DNA of 64,000 nt, from NCBI GenBank assembly GCA_030068145.1, contig JAPJBO010000529.1:1-64000 (forward strand), given 5' to 3'. The notes under the pieces were generated by a model. The model was not told the origin of the DNA, did not search any database, and saw nothing but the letters and a program-made list of their open reading frames with translations. Positions within the stretch are counted from its first letter, which is position 1, and every line of letters starts with the position of its first letter. This document shows positions 55,701 through 64,000 of the stretch, piece by piece. Made by a program: the position numbers and the translations under genes. This stretch comes from Diplonema papillatum. Lineage: Eukaryota > Euglenozoa > Diplonemea > Diplonemida > Diplonemidae.

Positions 55701-57075
55701 TCAGCATCATGCTTTGTTCGCGTATCGTCGTACGCACAAACAATTCTGTCCTAGTGTCTCAACCTATTTTTTCCGTCACGTTTTAAGAACGACACTTTGT
55801 TTGTTTTATACCGAGAAGGAGGGTGAGACTGTTCTGTGGACAGGTATAAGGAACGCTGGCGCCCCGTGTGAAACGGTCCCCTCGTGGGTTGACGTCGTAG
55901 CGTGTTTTCGGGAGCCGCTTGAGGGCGTGTTGAATGGACAGGGTCATACCTCCACGAATCTCTCTGCGCCAGTTGTTGTTCCCTCGACGACCATGACGCC
56001 GTCTGCCCCAGCGAGTTCGCCCATGGCAAGGGGCTGCAGTGGTCCTCTCGGCGGTCTACCGCCGCCATCGAACCCAGAACTGCTCGTGGACGGTCGCTTT
56101 GATGTGCTTCCCCTGTGGCATGTTGTGCAGGGTGGAACGCAACAAAAGTGGGGCGGCAATCTTAGTTCAGTGTTTCGGAGGGAAAATGCTAGTTTGGTGT
56201 CCGGAGCTGAAAGTTCAGCGAGCCTGGGCGATACCATGCTAGCTCCGTACGTAATACTGGCAGACGCAGGGCAATTCGATCTGGATAGGGTTCCGGGAGA
56301 CTGAGGCATCGACCCTCTTTGTGCGCAACCAGACCTTGAGGATACCCGCAGGACACCAGTATTCAGTTTTGTCGCTAGATTCGGCTCCGGACGTATTTAA
56401 GCAGGGCGCAGGTAGGGCAGGGGTAGAAAGCCTTCCCGAGTTGGTCCTTAATAACAAGGAACCCCTGTCAACAGCTGCTGCCGCACACGGTTGCACGCGA
56501 AGAAGTTGTTAGGGTTCATTTACCCGCAATGGGGGGGGGGCTTTTTTTTCTCTCGGCGCAACGAGCCCACCAGATCTTCTCGTCTTTGAGGCCGGCACAG
56601 GGAAAATACTCACAGGGTGAAGAATACACCTCGGATATCGGAACGTGTCAGTTAGACTGCGACTTTCCCAGAAAAGCGGATAGCTCGCAGAGAGCTAAAA
56701 ATTTTGAGACTTTCAAATTTACCAAACCTCTAGACTCGGCTAAGACCTGCCTTAGAAGAGGCGCTCTTGCGGAGGCCCTCTTCCGGAAGGAAGACAAGGG
56801 CAGCTAACTAAAACAGAAGAGAGCGAGTCGTGTGCACACCTCCGAGACAGTCCTCTCGTCAGGACCTGGGTGGCGCTGGGCTGCTCGAGCTGCATGGTTT
56901 GGTCGGTCCTCGGCAGGGTCGGAGGCGGGAAGCACGTCTCCATCGGGCTGGTCGAGGGCCGCACGATCAAACTGCCGCTCTTGTGGCACGCCGGCATGTT
57001 CGTGGGCTGGTAGGCAGCCGCGCCCCATTGCTGGTGGGCCGGCACCGGCGCGGGCACAGACCGGCACCTCGGCAT
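49794..57075 (-). CDS. Multi-exon coiled-coil protein, unknown (introns full of repeats)
   Basis: Proposed exons, 5' to 3': 56840-57075 (ATG MPRCRSVPAP, Pro-rich, contains PMETCFPPPT), 53491-53644, 51246-51704, 50713-50889, 50086-50411 and 49794-49959. All joins keep frame; the central three are firm (donors GTGCGT and GTTTGC; acceptors CACTACAG, TATTCAG, AAAACAG). The first join (phase 2, AAG acceptor) and the last exon are weaker, and the 3' end is unresolved. The protein has a disordered head, a block WMDRFAIIRFQDRSIQQ, about 250 residues of heptad-rich coil, then a globular part (VTEGHVLVPLILLLEGYALLPANL) and a strand-rich end (GSVVLRVVSGSGITF). I do not recognise the family. A cytoskeletal or basal-body role is a guess. 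Introns of about 1.8 and 3.2 kb carry two satellites and a retroelement. Confidence 0.55.
51745..51832. repeat. Dispersed repeat, TTTCCGACGATCCCG family (copy 3)
   Basis: The T-run is followed by GTCGGCGATGAACGCTTGTCGG, then GTTTCCGACGATCCC and GTACAGATTGATGTTTG. The GCGATGAACGCTTGTCGGTT half alone also appears near 50431, with a weaker copy near 60440. This copy lies just inside the intron upstream of the main coiled-coil exon. Confidence 0.55.
51980..52850. repeat. Satellite array with GGTCTTGAAACACATTGA units
   Basis: Seven tandem copies carry TCAGGTCTTGAAACACATTGA plus TATTCATCATGCT, with periods of about 129-139 bp, starting near 51994, 52123, 52252, 52388, 52526, 52661 and 52800. An eighth, isolated copy lies near 54511 beyond the next array. 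The array fills an intron of the coiled-coil gene. Confidence 0.92.
52905..54310. repeat. Satellite array with TTTCAGACCATCGAACCTTTT units
   Basis: Nine copies of a unit (CAGACCATCGAACCTTTT, TCCTCAA-CATGACGTC-GTATCTAG, ATCATCATG) start near 52911, 53063, 53188, 53329, 53727, 53856, 53980, 54107 and 54233, with periods of about 125-150 bp. The array is interrupted between 53400 and 53720 by a proposed exon. Confidence 0.92.
54586..55675 (-). mobile_element. Retroelement insertion flanked by 46-bp direct repeats
   Basis: Identical 46-bp sequences (starting CGCCCACGTGATAAGCC, ending AAGTACATG) lie at 54586-54631 and 55630-55675 and enclose 998 bp. Inside is one minus-strand ORF beginning 6 nt from the 5' border and ending 68 nt before the 3' border. 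The size, missing enzymes, short 3' UTR and long target-like duplication fit a LINE-type insertion of a solo knuckle element. It sits in the large first intron proposed for the coiled-coil gene. Confidence 0.7.
54700..55623 (-). CDS. Retroelement ORF with multiple Cys/His knuckles and basic tail (307 aa)
   Basis: Starts with ATG MQQVKTGYG at 55623. Residues about 53-150 carry three to four Cys/His knuckles (CATHHKGKCAVC, CC followed by HHH, CDRHRMTRCVEC, CC then HH, HARGPCDDC, CC then HH), matching the pattern at the C-terminus of LINE ORF2 at the left end of the window and the solo ORF at 7472-7855. The rest is Pro/Lys/Arg-rich, with two copies of a RKRN-RMELDIT motif near the C-terminus, suggesting an internal duplication. 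No reverse transcriptase, endonuclease or RNase H is present. It is likely a nucleic-acid-binding protein of a non-autonomous element, or a captured ORF2 tail; the role is unproven. Confidence 0.75.
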   Translation of the reverse strand: MQQVKTGYGTAPAYPPERTDRARRWVIPRAPLANPDPLHLPHAVPEATKNAPKCATHHKGKCAVCRALGHHHGPTVEACCRHHHADNDGLPPAVCDRHRMTRCVECNTPTACCKAGHHDCREHARGPCDDCRGLPTLAERRPSACCKKGHHVPAPPKPAPAKPKPTTPRKKGRQKPTTPPRMKRTRQASPKAAKMAKKHAPTEPARATPPRKGQKRARLPTPPNDPAGKPGKKHAARKRNISRMELDITSPATSTSSSSMSGSPPRATASAGQPARKRNKRRMELDITSLLSPSSPALRSSSDDVFK

Positions 57076-58566
57076 GCCAGATCCGGTGCGCCCGCTCTCT
57101 CTCCCGGGCGGGGCCCGTCCGCGTATTTTTTCTTCCTGCTCAAATCCACCCTGTTTCCTGTTCTTTTTTTGTAGAAGCACCTGCTTTCTAGGAAATGCTT
57201 GAGGAGACTGCCAGTTGCGATAGATCAAAGGAGGTAAGTGTGCTATAGCCCACACGAAACACAGGTAAATCTGGGTTTAGTGGCGTAAGCGTTCAACAAA
57301 AAGGACCCACTATGTAGTTGTATTGTTTTCTCCCCCTCTAGCCTCCTTCGAAATGAGCACAAGGCATTCCCTCAAGTATTTCCTGGGGTGAATGCCTTGG
57401 CTGATTGTTTGGGCAGCATCCTGCCTCTCATGTATGTCACACCAGTTCTGAGGAAATGCAGTGTTTTGCTTCATTTTCTTCTTCCTTCCGTGGTTTGAGA
57501 GGAAGCTGGCAATGGGATTTGCCGTCGGTCGGTAGATTACTGGGAATCCCTCCGAAGGTCACTGGAGACATTGAACCCCCAATCAACTTTCACCTGTTTG
57601 GTCTCTATATATGAGATCAGGCAAACGCTATGTGTGCGTGCTAGCTTCGTTTAACCGTGAATCTATTAATCAGGGCTTACCCCGAATTCTCGCTTTCACT
57701 TCACCAACCCTGTGACAACTATCATCTTCACTGTTTCTGCCAACGCGACTTCGGAAAACTTTTCCGAGGGCAACAGCCGAGGTAATTAGGTACGTAAGAT
57801 ACGTGTCTTCTTCAGACGGTGGTGCACAAGTACCCGCAGGCATCACTACCAACATCGTCGGTCGCTGCATAGGACCCGGGCAACTGACGGTTTTGCTGAC
57901 GGGGCAGGTCGAGCACTGCCTCTACCTCACTCACAGCTACAGAGGGGAGGCGGACTGCTTGCCGCAAACGCAAAAAAAAAAAAACCGAAGGCAAACGCGC
58001 TGAAAACAGGAGAAGCAAGATGCGAAGCTCCGTCCGCCGACGATCGGTTATAAGGTGAACGTTTGTTGGGACACGCAACACGACGGTGGGTGAAAGCGCC
58101 AAAGCACCCCTAAAAGACGGTGTCGTCAGGCAAACTTCCAGTGCTTCGCGGGAACTGAGGCCCCCGTCGCTTCGTCAACCAGGGTAAGAACGGCCCCAAC
58201 GCCGGGTGTGTTTGTTGTGAGAGCTTCGCTCAACACTCGTAAAACCCGAAAACAACGTCGGTCTCCTCTGAGTGAGGGTGTGTACGTGCGTGCACGGTGG
58301 GTGTGTGTGGATCTTCAGCACACTGGGGGTAGACGCAGGGATCAGTCCGGTATCGATCCGGGATCGATTGGCTATCCGACCAGACTACCGATCCGATTTG
58401 AATGAGAAACCGCCACCGCCACCGTCGACTGACAGGTAAGACGGAGAAAGAAAAGCGTAGCTTTGTTAAGAAAAAAAAGAGGAACGACGAGAAAAAAAGC
58501 TAGTAGGAGTGACAGGAATGCCCCCCTGGTTGCCGACGGGTGCCGGAGAAGCAGCGCAGCAGAGGG
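57076..58566. other. Intergenic region, no confident gene
   Basis: A motif TTTGGGCAG-A-CCTGCCTCTCATG at about 57400-57440 recurs near 33815 and 59275. Minus-strand frames near 57670-58100 are open but lack bias. An A-run lies at 57972-57984. Confidence 0.4.
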
Positions 58567-60107
58567 CTAGTCGTCGATCCATTCGATCTTTCCGTTTGTT
58601 TCCGTCACCAACGACCAAGGGCCGTCGGCGTCTGCCTGCCGCTTTCGCACTGCATAGCAGCAATACGGTGTGTTGTACACCATGTAGGAAGGCTGGAGGG
58701 CCTGGATGCTCCTGGCGACGGCTTCGCCATGGGTAACCAGGACTGTGTTGCGGACGCTCGCCTTCGGAAGCTCATCGAATGCCTGCGAGTACCGTTCCAT
58801 CGCATCTTCGCGTTGCTCCGGGAATTTGACGTCGGCGTTCGTCATCCTCCGAATGCTAACGCCGTCCATACTTTCGGGTATGACCAGATCCGGGCCTTCG
58901 TCGCCGGTAGGGATCTTCAGCACCTACATCAATTTGGTTGCATATTGCGTGCTTGACTTTTAGAGTTGAAGTTCGCTTGAAATTCCGGGGGTTTAGGGTC
59001 TCCGTGTGACCGTTCATGAATGGGTTCTCTGAGAGCAAGAAAGGGCTATATGGTTACGGGTTGTATATTTGTGCGCACGTCTGCTTATGGTGGGTTGTCT
59101 GCCCCGGTTGAACGAGCTCGTAGGTGGAGTTGGTGTTGTTGTGAAATAACTACATCCGTAAACTGTTGCTATGGTCTACCGAGAGGGGGCCTCTGCCGCG
59201 GTTTTGCTGTATTTTTCCGTCGCCCTCCTGGGGAAGTTGTTAGTGGTACTGTTGAGCGGGGGGAAATTCTTTGTTTGGGCAGGACACTGCCTCCCTCATG
59301 GGAGGAGAGAGAGAGAGAGGTAACAAACCTCGCGGCTGTGTATTTCTCCGAGCTGGTGGTGGACGTGGATGGTGGAAATGCCCAGCGTCTTCGCGATGGC
59401 GGCAGCCGTCTGCAAGCACCGCGTGAACGGCGATGAGACAACAAGGCGAGGCTGCTTCGATACGTGCATGCTGGAGAACTCGCGTCCCAGAAGCCCCGCC
59501 GCCTCGACGCCTTCCTGGGTCAGCGGCGGGTCGTACATCTTGTCAGACTTCCAGTCAGGGTCAAAGTCGTCTATTCGATGACCGTGCCGCACCTGGGTTG
59601 TAGTGATGGGTGAAGTTTCACTCACACTTTTGGGCAAACAAAAACAGCACCAAGAACTGACAAATAAGGAGGGCCCACCGTGGGCCGAAACTGCAACGAA
59701 GAACTATGGCAAAGGTGCTCACTGATACTCGCGGCAACACCATAACAACGCGTGGCAACTTGAAGATCGACTCCGGGATTGGACTCCGGCACAGCAGCCT
59801 CAGCCACAATTCGCCACGGAGGACCCTGAGTCGTATTTGAGGCGCTGTGAGGAACCGTGAAGTCGTTGCGACATTCGCGTTCCTAACTTTTTCCTGATCA
59901 AAAGCAACTAAGAAGGCGCTCAGGGCATACCACGTACACGTACTGGAGACCTTGCTCTTGCAAAAGGCGAGCCTGTCTCTCCGCCAGGAAGGCGACAGGA
60001 TTTTCCGGCTTTTCCTTCATCAACGCGCGCGTCATGTCCTCCACGATCATAGGAATCCCAGCATTGCGCAGCCACGTCAGCAGCTCGGGGGTGTACTGGG
60101 CCTTCAT
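58567..60107 (-). CDS. RIIa-docking domain fused to a histidine phosphatase (phosphoglycerate-mutase-like), 3 exons, 264-265 aa
   Basis: Exons 59931-60107 (59 codons, ATG MKAQYTPELL), 59329-59592 (88) and 58567-58923 (118 plus stop) join in phase 0 (donors GTATGC and GTTTGT; acceptors AACCCAG and GATGTAG). Exon 1 is an RIIa/DPY-30-type dimerisation-docking helix pair (LLTWLRNAGIPMIVEDMTRA then KPENPVAFLAERQ), as in PKA regulatory subunits and several axonemal proteins. The first splice creates YVYV-VRHGHR, the RHG signature of the histidine phosphatase superfamily, followed by PPLTQEG, VVSSPFTRCLQTA and, in exon 3, LVTHGEAV. RHG, second Arg and second His are all present, so it should be active, most likely a phosphatase. 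The docking domain suggests attachment to a ciliary or kinase-anchoring scaffold. The substrate is unknown. Confidence 0.83.
58960..59110. repeat. Dispersed repeat, second copy of the 26766-26910 element
   Basis: It lies in intron 2 of the phosphatase gene, about 40 bp upstream of the exon 3 acceptor on the minus strand. The order of shared blocks and the spacing match the copy 5' of the CCDC162-like gene. Confidence 0.75.
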
Positions 60108-61386
60108 TGTACTCGGCGCCCTCTCGTCCCCCCACTCCGTTCGTGAGACAGCGCGCCGCTGCTGTACCCGCGTATGCGGGCCAGCTCCTGCGTCTTCCCT
60201 TCTCCCTCCCGGAGCCAACCCCTTCCTTCGCCCTGTGTTGGTTTTGCTTCGGGTGGTCGCTCACCCAGCTGCTCGCGGCAGAAGACGGTGTCTTCACTAA
60301 CGGCAGGCGGACAACTGGGTATGCACGGCCGGGGAATGAGATAGGCACGATCCTAAAGGAAATGCTTGCGGGCAGAAACCAACGGCAACGGACGGGGTTC
60401 ATGCCAGCATCATTTCGAGGGGATGCAGAGTTTTGTGTTGTCGGTGATGGGACGCTTGTCGGTTTTGTTTCTCTTCTTTACGTTTTTCACAGTTTTGCCT
60501 GGAATCGTCGACTTGCGCCGTGGCCTTTTGGACGTAAGTAGTTCACGAATGGATGCTCTGTGGTCGGGAGCGGTTGGAGGGTTTTGTCGCGTTGATGACG
60601 TTCCTGTCGTCCACATGGCCCCGGATGATTGCAGTCGCCAACTTCGACCACTTCTGCGGCGATTTCACACAGGGAAACGGGGTGAAAGACAGAGCAAAGT
60701 ACACGCCTGCCGGACAGAACGAAAGGTTTCGAGCAACAAAATTGACGGAGGAGACAACGCTAGTATAGAATAAGCGAGCGCGTCGGCTGCATCGCTGCTC
60801 GAATATGTGGAAGAAGCGGGTCTGTAGGCAAGTTGAGAGCGTGCGTGATCGGCACGTATTGGAAGATCGTTTGAGGGGCAGCGGGTGTCGACCCGGCCGA
60901 CTCATTTGCGGCTTGTATACAAGTTTGCGGCAAACTGCTAAGCGAGATTACTGCGGGCCCCGTGTTGAATCGGGCGGAAAGTTGCGGAGGCACGTGCGTT
61001 GCTGGAACAGTATGCACAGAGCGGACAGACGTCTTCGCACTGAATGGCAACAATGTGCGCTGACCGAAACATCAGGTGCACTAAGCAATGATGTGGAAAG
61101 CGCGAATATGAACGACACACGTGGAGAGCCTATTCACACTGGGTTGGCAGCAAACCCGCTTGCAGGACCTTCCAGTCCCTGATGCCTCACGTTTGAATTC
61201 GAGGGAGGCTGATTTCCCGAAGTGAGGGCATGCGAGGGAAAAGCTGAGAAAGGCACCGAATCGTTCAAAGCAAATACATGACGGTCGCGTCCGCTGTGGC
61301 GCGAGCTTGAACGTTTCGACGTTCGAGCAATTCCTGTGAGCAGTTCCAGGCAAAAAGCTAGGCATCCAACAGACACGGTCGACGCT
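60108..61386. other. Intergenic region with a possible terminal exon
   Basis: After an acceptor at 60654 (pyrimidine tract, GCCGCAG) a 36-codon minus-strand frame (KWSKLATAIIRGHVDD) ends at 60543. It reads like coding sequence but could not be linked to other exons. Nothing else is recognisable. Confidence 0.35.
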
Positions 61387-62634
61387 TTAGGGGACCAGCC
61401 TCAGCTCGTTGCCAGCCGAAAGGTTGAGAGCAAAGGCGAGGTAGTACGAGTACACAGGAATGACAACTGCGTACTGGACCATGTAAGCGAAGCCTAGGGG
61501 GACGGGGTCGATGCCAAGACGAGAGCAAATGACGGTGACGTTATTCGCAGTCGGGGAGCAGGATTGGACGAGGATGACGATGCAGATGAAATCGTCGAGC
61601 ACCGAACGGAAGAGCACGACGTAGGCGACGCCGATCAACGGAAGCAAGAACAGCCGGATGACAACCAACGTCGTGATGCACGTCCACGGCAGCCGGTCTT
61701 CTTTAGACGTCGAAGCGCTACGCACTGAGTAGTACATACTCGCGCCTAAGACGGTCATGACGCACGGTATCGCCGCACCCCCGATCCGCGTCGTGGCGTC
61801 GTGGACCCATTTGAAAGGCGCCCCGGCGACCGCGAAATTAGCGTGCACCGGCTGGACGAGCCCGCAAAACAGTCCGAACGCAATACCGACCAGCGGCGCG
61901 TTGATGGACTCGACGAATGCCTTCCACCACGACGGACTCGGGTTGCGCGCTATTGGGATGGGCGTCGTCTCCATGAACAACCCGGGAGTCTTCTTCAGGC
62001 ACGGCTTCCTTTCGTGAGGCGCGTCCAAGCTTGTCAACGAGTCACGAGACAACCCGTTGGTCTCACTTCCAGTGAGGTATCCCCCACGGCTCATTCCCCC
62101 CGGCACTCTCTGCACGAGAGGCAGTTCCTCTTCGGAAGTGTGGGACTTCAGCCAGTTGTACAACCCGAACCACGTGACCAAGTGAACCGAGATGATGTAC
62201 AGTGAAATGTACTGGACGCACTCGGCATACGCTGAGGCGGGTACCAATGCGCCGGTGATGACAAGGGGAAGACCGGATGAGTTGCCAATGACGCAGGCGG
62301 CTTGGAAGAGCCGTGAGTTCGAGCTGGAAAGCACCGACCGGAGGAAGGTTTTCCGGGCAATAAACCCGAGAAGCATCCCGGCACCGCAGAGGGTGAACGC
62401 AACGAAGGGCAGCAGCGCGGCCTTGTGAAGGGACGCGCGGGTGGTGTGCTCCGACAGGTTCGAAAACAGGAGCAGCGGCATGAACACCCCGGTGCACATC
62501 GCCGACATGATCTTCATGTTCTCCCGCTTCAGCAGCCCCCGGTGCGCTGCGTACGCGCCAGCCAGCACCATCACCACCAACTGCCCCACGGCTGTCACGG
62601 CACGCAGCGTCGCCGCGAATCCGGCGGAAGACAT
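61387..62634 (-). CDS. PIN-like auxin efflux carrier family transporter (415 aa)
   Basis: Single-exon gene with ATG at 62634 (MSSAGFAATLRAV). It shows the membrane transport fold of the auxin efflux carrier/PIN-LIKES family: about five helices in each half around a hydrophilic loop of about 75 residues (160-235), N-terminal GAYAAHRGLLKRENMK, FMPLLLFSNL, ACVIGNSSGLPLVI in the crossover region of the first half, and the typical IGGAAIPCVMTVLGA and SCSPTANNVTVIC crossing motifs in the second half. Such proteins move small organic anions across the plasma membrane or ER. They are widespread in protists without auxin signalling, so the substrate is open. The length fits the short PILS type rather than long canonical PINs. 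Confidence 0.88.
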   Translation of the reverse strand: MSSAGFAATLRAVTAVGQLVVMVLAGAYAAHRGLLKRENMKIMSAMCTGVFMPLLLFSNLSEHTTRASLHKAALLPFVAFTLCGAGMLLGFIARKTFLRSVLSSSNSRLFQAACVIGNSSGLPLVITGALVPASAYAECVQYISLYIISVHLVTWFGLYNWLKSHTSEEELPLVQRVPGGMSRGGYLTGSETNGLSRDSLTSLDAPHERKPCLKKTPGLFMETTPIPIARNPSPSWWKAFVESINAPLVGIAFGLFCGLVQPVHANFAVAGAPFKWVHDATTRIGGAAIPCVMTVLGASMYYSVRSASTSKEDRLPWTCITTLVVIRLFLLPLIGVAYVVLFRSVLDDFICIVILVQSCSPTANNVTVICSRLGIDPVPLGFAYMVQYAVVIPVYSYYLAFALNLSAGNELRLVP

Positions 62635-64000
62635 GCTTCCTACCTCAACCTCCCCCGCCCCTGCTCTGTGTGCGTTGACGCTTCCGATGTACGAGGCTCG
62701 TATTGCCCCCTACACCCCCCTTTAAGGTCGGTCGCGCCTCTGTTTTAGGGTCGGCTTTTGAAGCCCCACTGTTTGACCGGACAGATTTTTTTGGGGACAA
62801 CAGGTGGCGGATCGGCCGGTTGGCATCTGTGTTTTCGTTGACCATGGTCTCGCTCATTACTCGCATTTGTGTGTGTACCGTCTTCAGCCGAGCTAGTGGG
62901 GGGTGACGGTTGGTCGTAGCACCTGAAAGCTTCCAACACACTCGGTCATTCTCGTACGGGTTGGCGTGTTGGATAATTCGCGAAAGCTCTTGGCGCGGAA
63001 AGAAAGAGGGGGAACTGGCGCTGTTGCTCTGCTTCCGGCAGTCTGTTGACGAGTGCGACAGATGGTTTGTCGTTGGTTGCGTATGAGTTGGATTTGAGAT
63101 AATAAAGTCGGGAAGCTGGGAAAGGCTGGCGCTGGTAAGATAACCCGCGCCAGTAGACACGGCGACGCATGAGCCATCGCCGGAATACGCCCACCCAGGG
63201 AAATCAAGGGCCTGAGGGCTATCTGCCTGGTTGCTCAGCAACTCGTGCTGGCCAACATGCCATGGCCCTTCGAGGATGCGCGAAACTTGGCGGATACCCC
63301 ATTCATGAGGTCAGACCTCGTTCACGTGTGTCCAGTCCAGGCAGCGGTGCCGACGCACTCTATGTTCTCGGCTTAAAATAACAGGCGCTTGTTTGCGCGC
63401 GCCGATTGATCGACTTTCATTTGTTCTTTACACGTTTCTCCTCAAACACGGTGTCTACATCGTTTTCGCCTTCACAACATATTGCAGGGCAACCCGCAAC
63501 TTTGCGAGAGTACAAGAAAAAAAAAACACATTGGGCTGGAGACAGAGCGTGTGTTCGAGAGTGAGACTTGCAAAGGGAGTCATCGGCACGCCGAGGACGA
63601 CACCAATAACGTGCGTGCTTGAAACCGCTCTGAAAAAAGCGTGTGCGGCTGCTGCATTTTTGCTTGGAAACACAGAGCCTGTGTTGAGGAGTCATCGGCG
63701 ACTCGTGAACGATCGCAAAACAGGGGAGGGAAGCGAGGGGACTGTGCGTACGTAAAACGCAGACTGGGTGTTGGGTCAGTTGGTTCAGGTTCTGCCTGTA
63801 GCTGGGTACGCTCCCACCGAGGAGCCCCAACCTGAACAACAAGGAAGGACTTGCAACGATCTTCGTTGTTTGTGCGTGTCGGGTGATCGTTTTCCCACTT
63901 GTATGTACCCTGTTTCTTTTTCGGGTAACGAATTGTAATCAGCCACCAAAAACACGCTACTAAAAAAGACGGGCGCCTCATTTTGTCAGCGCGTGCCCGT
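62635..64000. other. Right edge, no confident gene
   Basis: A minus-strand Ser/Thr-rich frame (62645-63241) precedes the transporter gene but lacks strong bias. It may be 5' flank. No structured RNA or mobile element is recognised to the window end. Confidence 0.35.

Noticed and set aside
57670..58102. Two overlapping minus-strand frames (about 66 and 96 aa)
   Set aside because: Neither shows clear coding bias, a start context or a recognisable motif.
62645..63241. 198-aa Ser/Thr-rich minus frame upstream of the transporter
   Set aside because: Composition and bias look like 5' flank; its start lies in unremarkable sequence and no domain is seen.

Overview
The window looks like nuclear DNA of a protist from the Euglenozoa, most probably a diplonemid-type organism. 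This is an inference. All twelve host genes I can support lie on the minus strand, as expected for polycistronic transcription. They are split by ordinary GT-AG introns, which makes a kinetoplastid unlikely. One gene ends in a tail motif that I associate with trypanosomatid proteins, and the genes are embedded in satellites and retroelements. Real exons are GC-rich at third codon positions, so many long plus-strand open frames are shadows.

Layout in window coordinates (all genes read right to left). 1-8116 is the inside of one giant intron of an adenylyl cyclase gene. It holds an intact non-LTR retrotransposon (67-7244) and a second, 3'-end-only element (7417-7887), both sitting in a (GT)n/(AC)n microsatellite. 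8117-11115 carries the exons of a membrane-anchored class III adenylyl cyclase fused to two GAF domains; the gene continues off the left edge. After a satellite array come the spliceosomal factor SNW1/SKIP (14081-15751), a three-exon giant coiled-coil protein resembling CCDC162 (18050-26678), another array (26.9-27.8 kb) and a small basic protein (29297-29644).

Next are a catalytically dead metacaspase-like gene (33205-35928), an 18S rDNA relic with an inverted duplication (36997-37706), the autophagy ubiquitin-like protein ATG12 on two short exons (39661-40273), poorly resolved candidate exons (42.0-43.3 kb), a DGAT2 acyltransferase fused to a duplicated multi-pass membrane module (44269-46890) and a kelch-repeat protein (47654-48643). 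A multi-exon coiled-coil gene (49794-57075) has introns that hold two satellite families and a retroelement-derived zinc-knuckle ORF. The window closes with an RIIa-docking/histidine-phosphatase fusion (58567-60107) and a PIN-like auxin-efflux-family transporter (61387-62634).

The genes do not form one pathway. They are a housekeeping and ciliary/signalling mixture: cAMP synthesis, an RIIa-type docking domain, coiled-coil proteins, splicing, autophagy and lipid storage. The most unusual content is the retrotransposon system: microsatellite-targeted copies, ORF1 and ORF2 separated by one in-frame UAG, an OTU protease domain, and a Cys/His knuckle domain that recurs as solo ORFs. Several host domain fusions are also unusual. 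Exon joins were deduced by eye from frame, phase and splice signals and have not been tested against transcripts.
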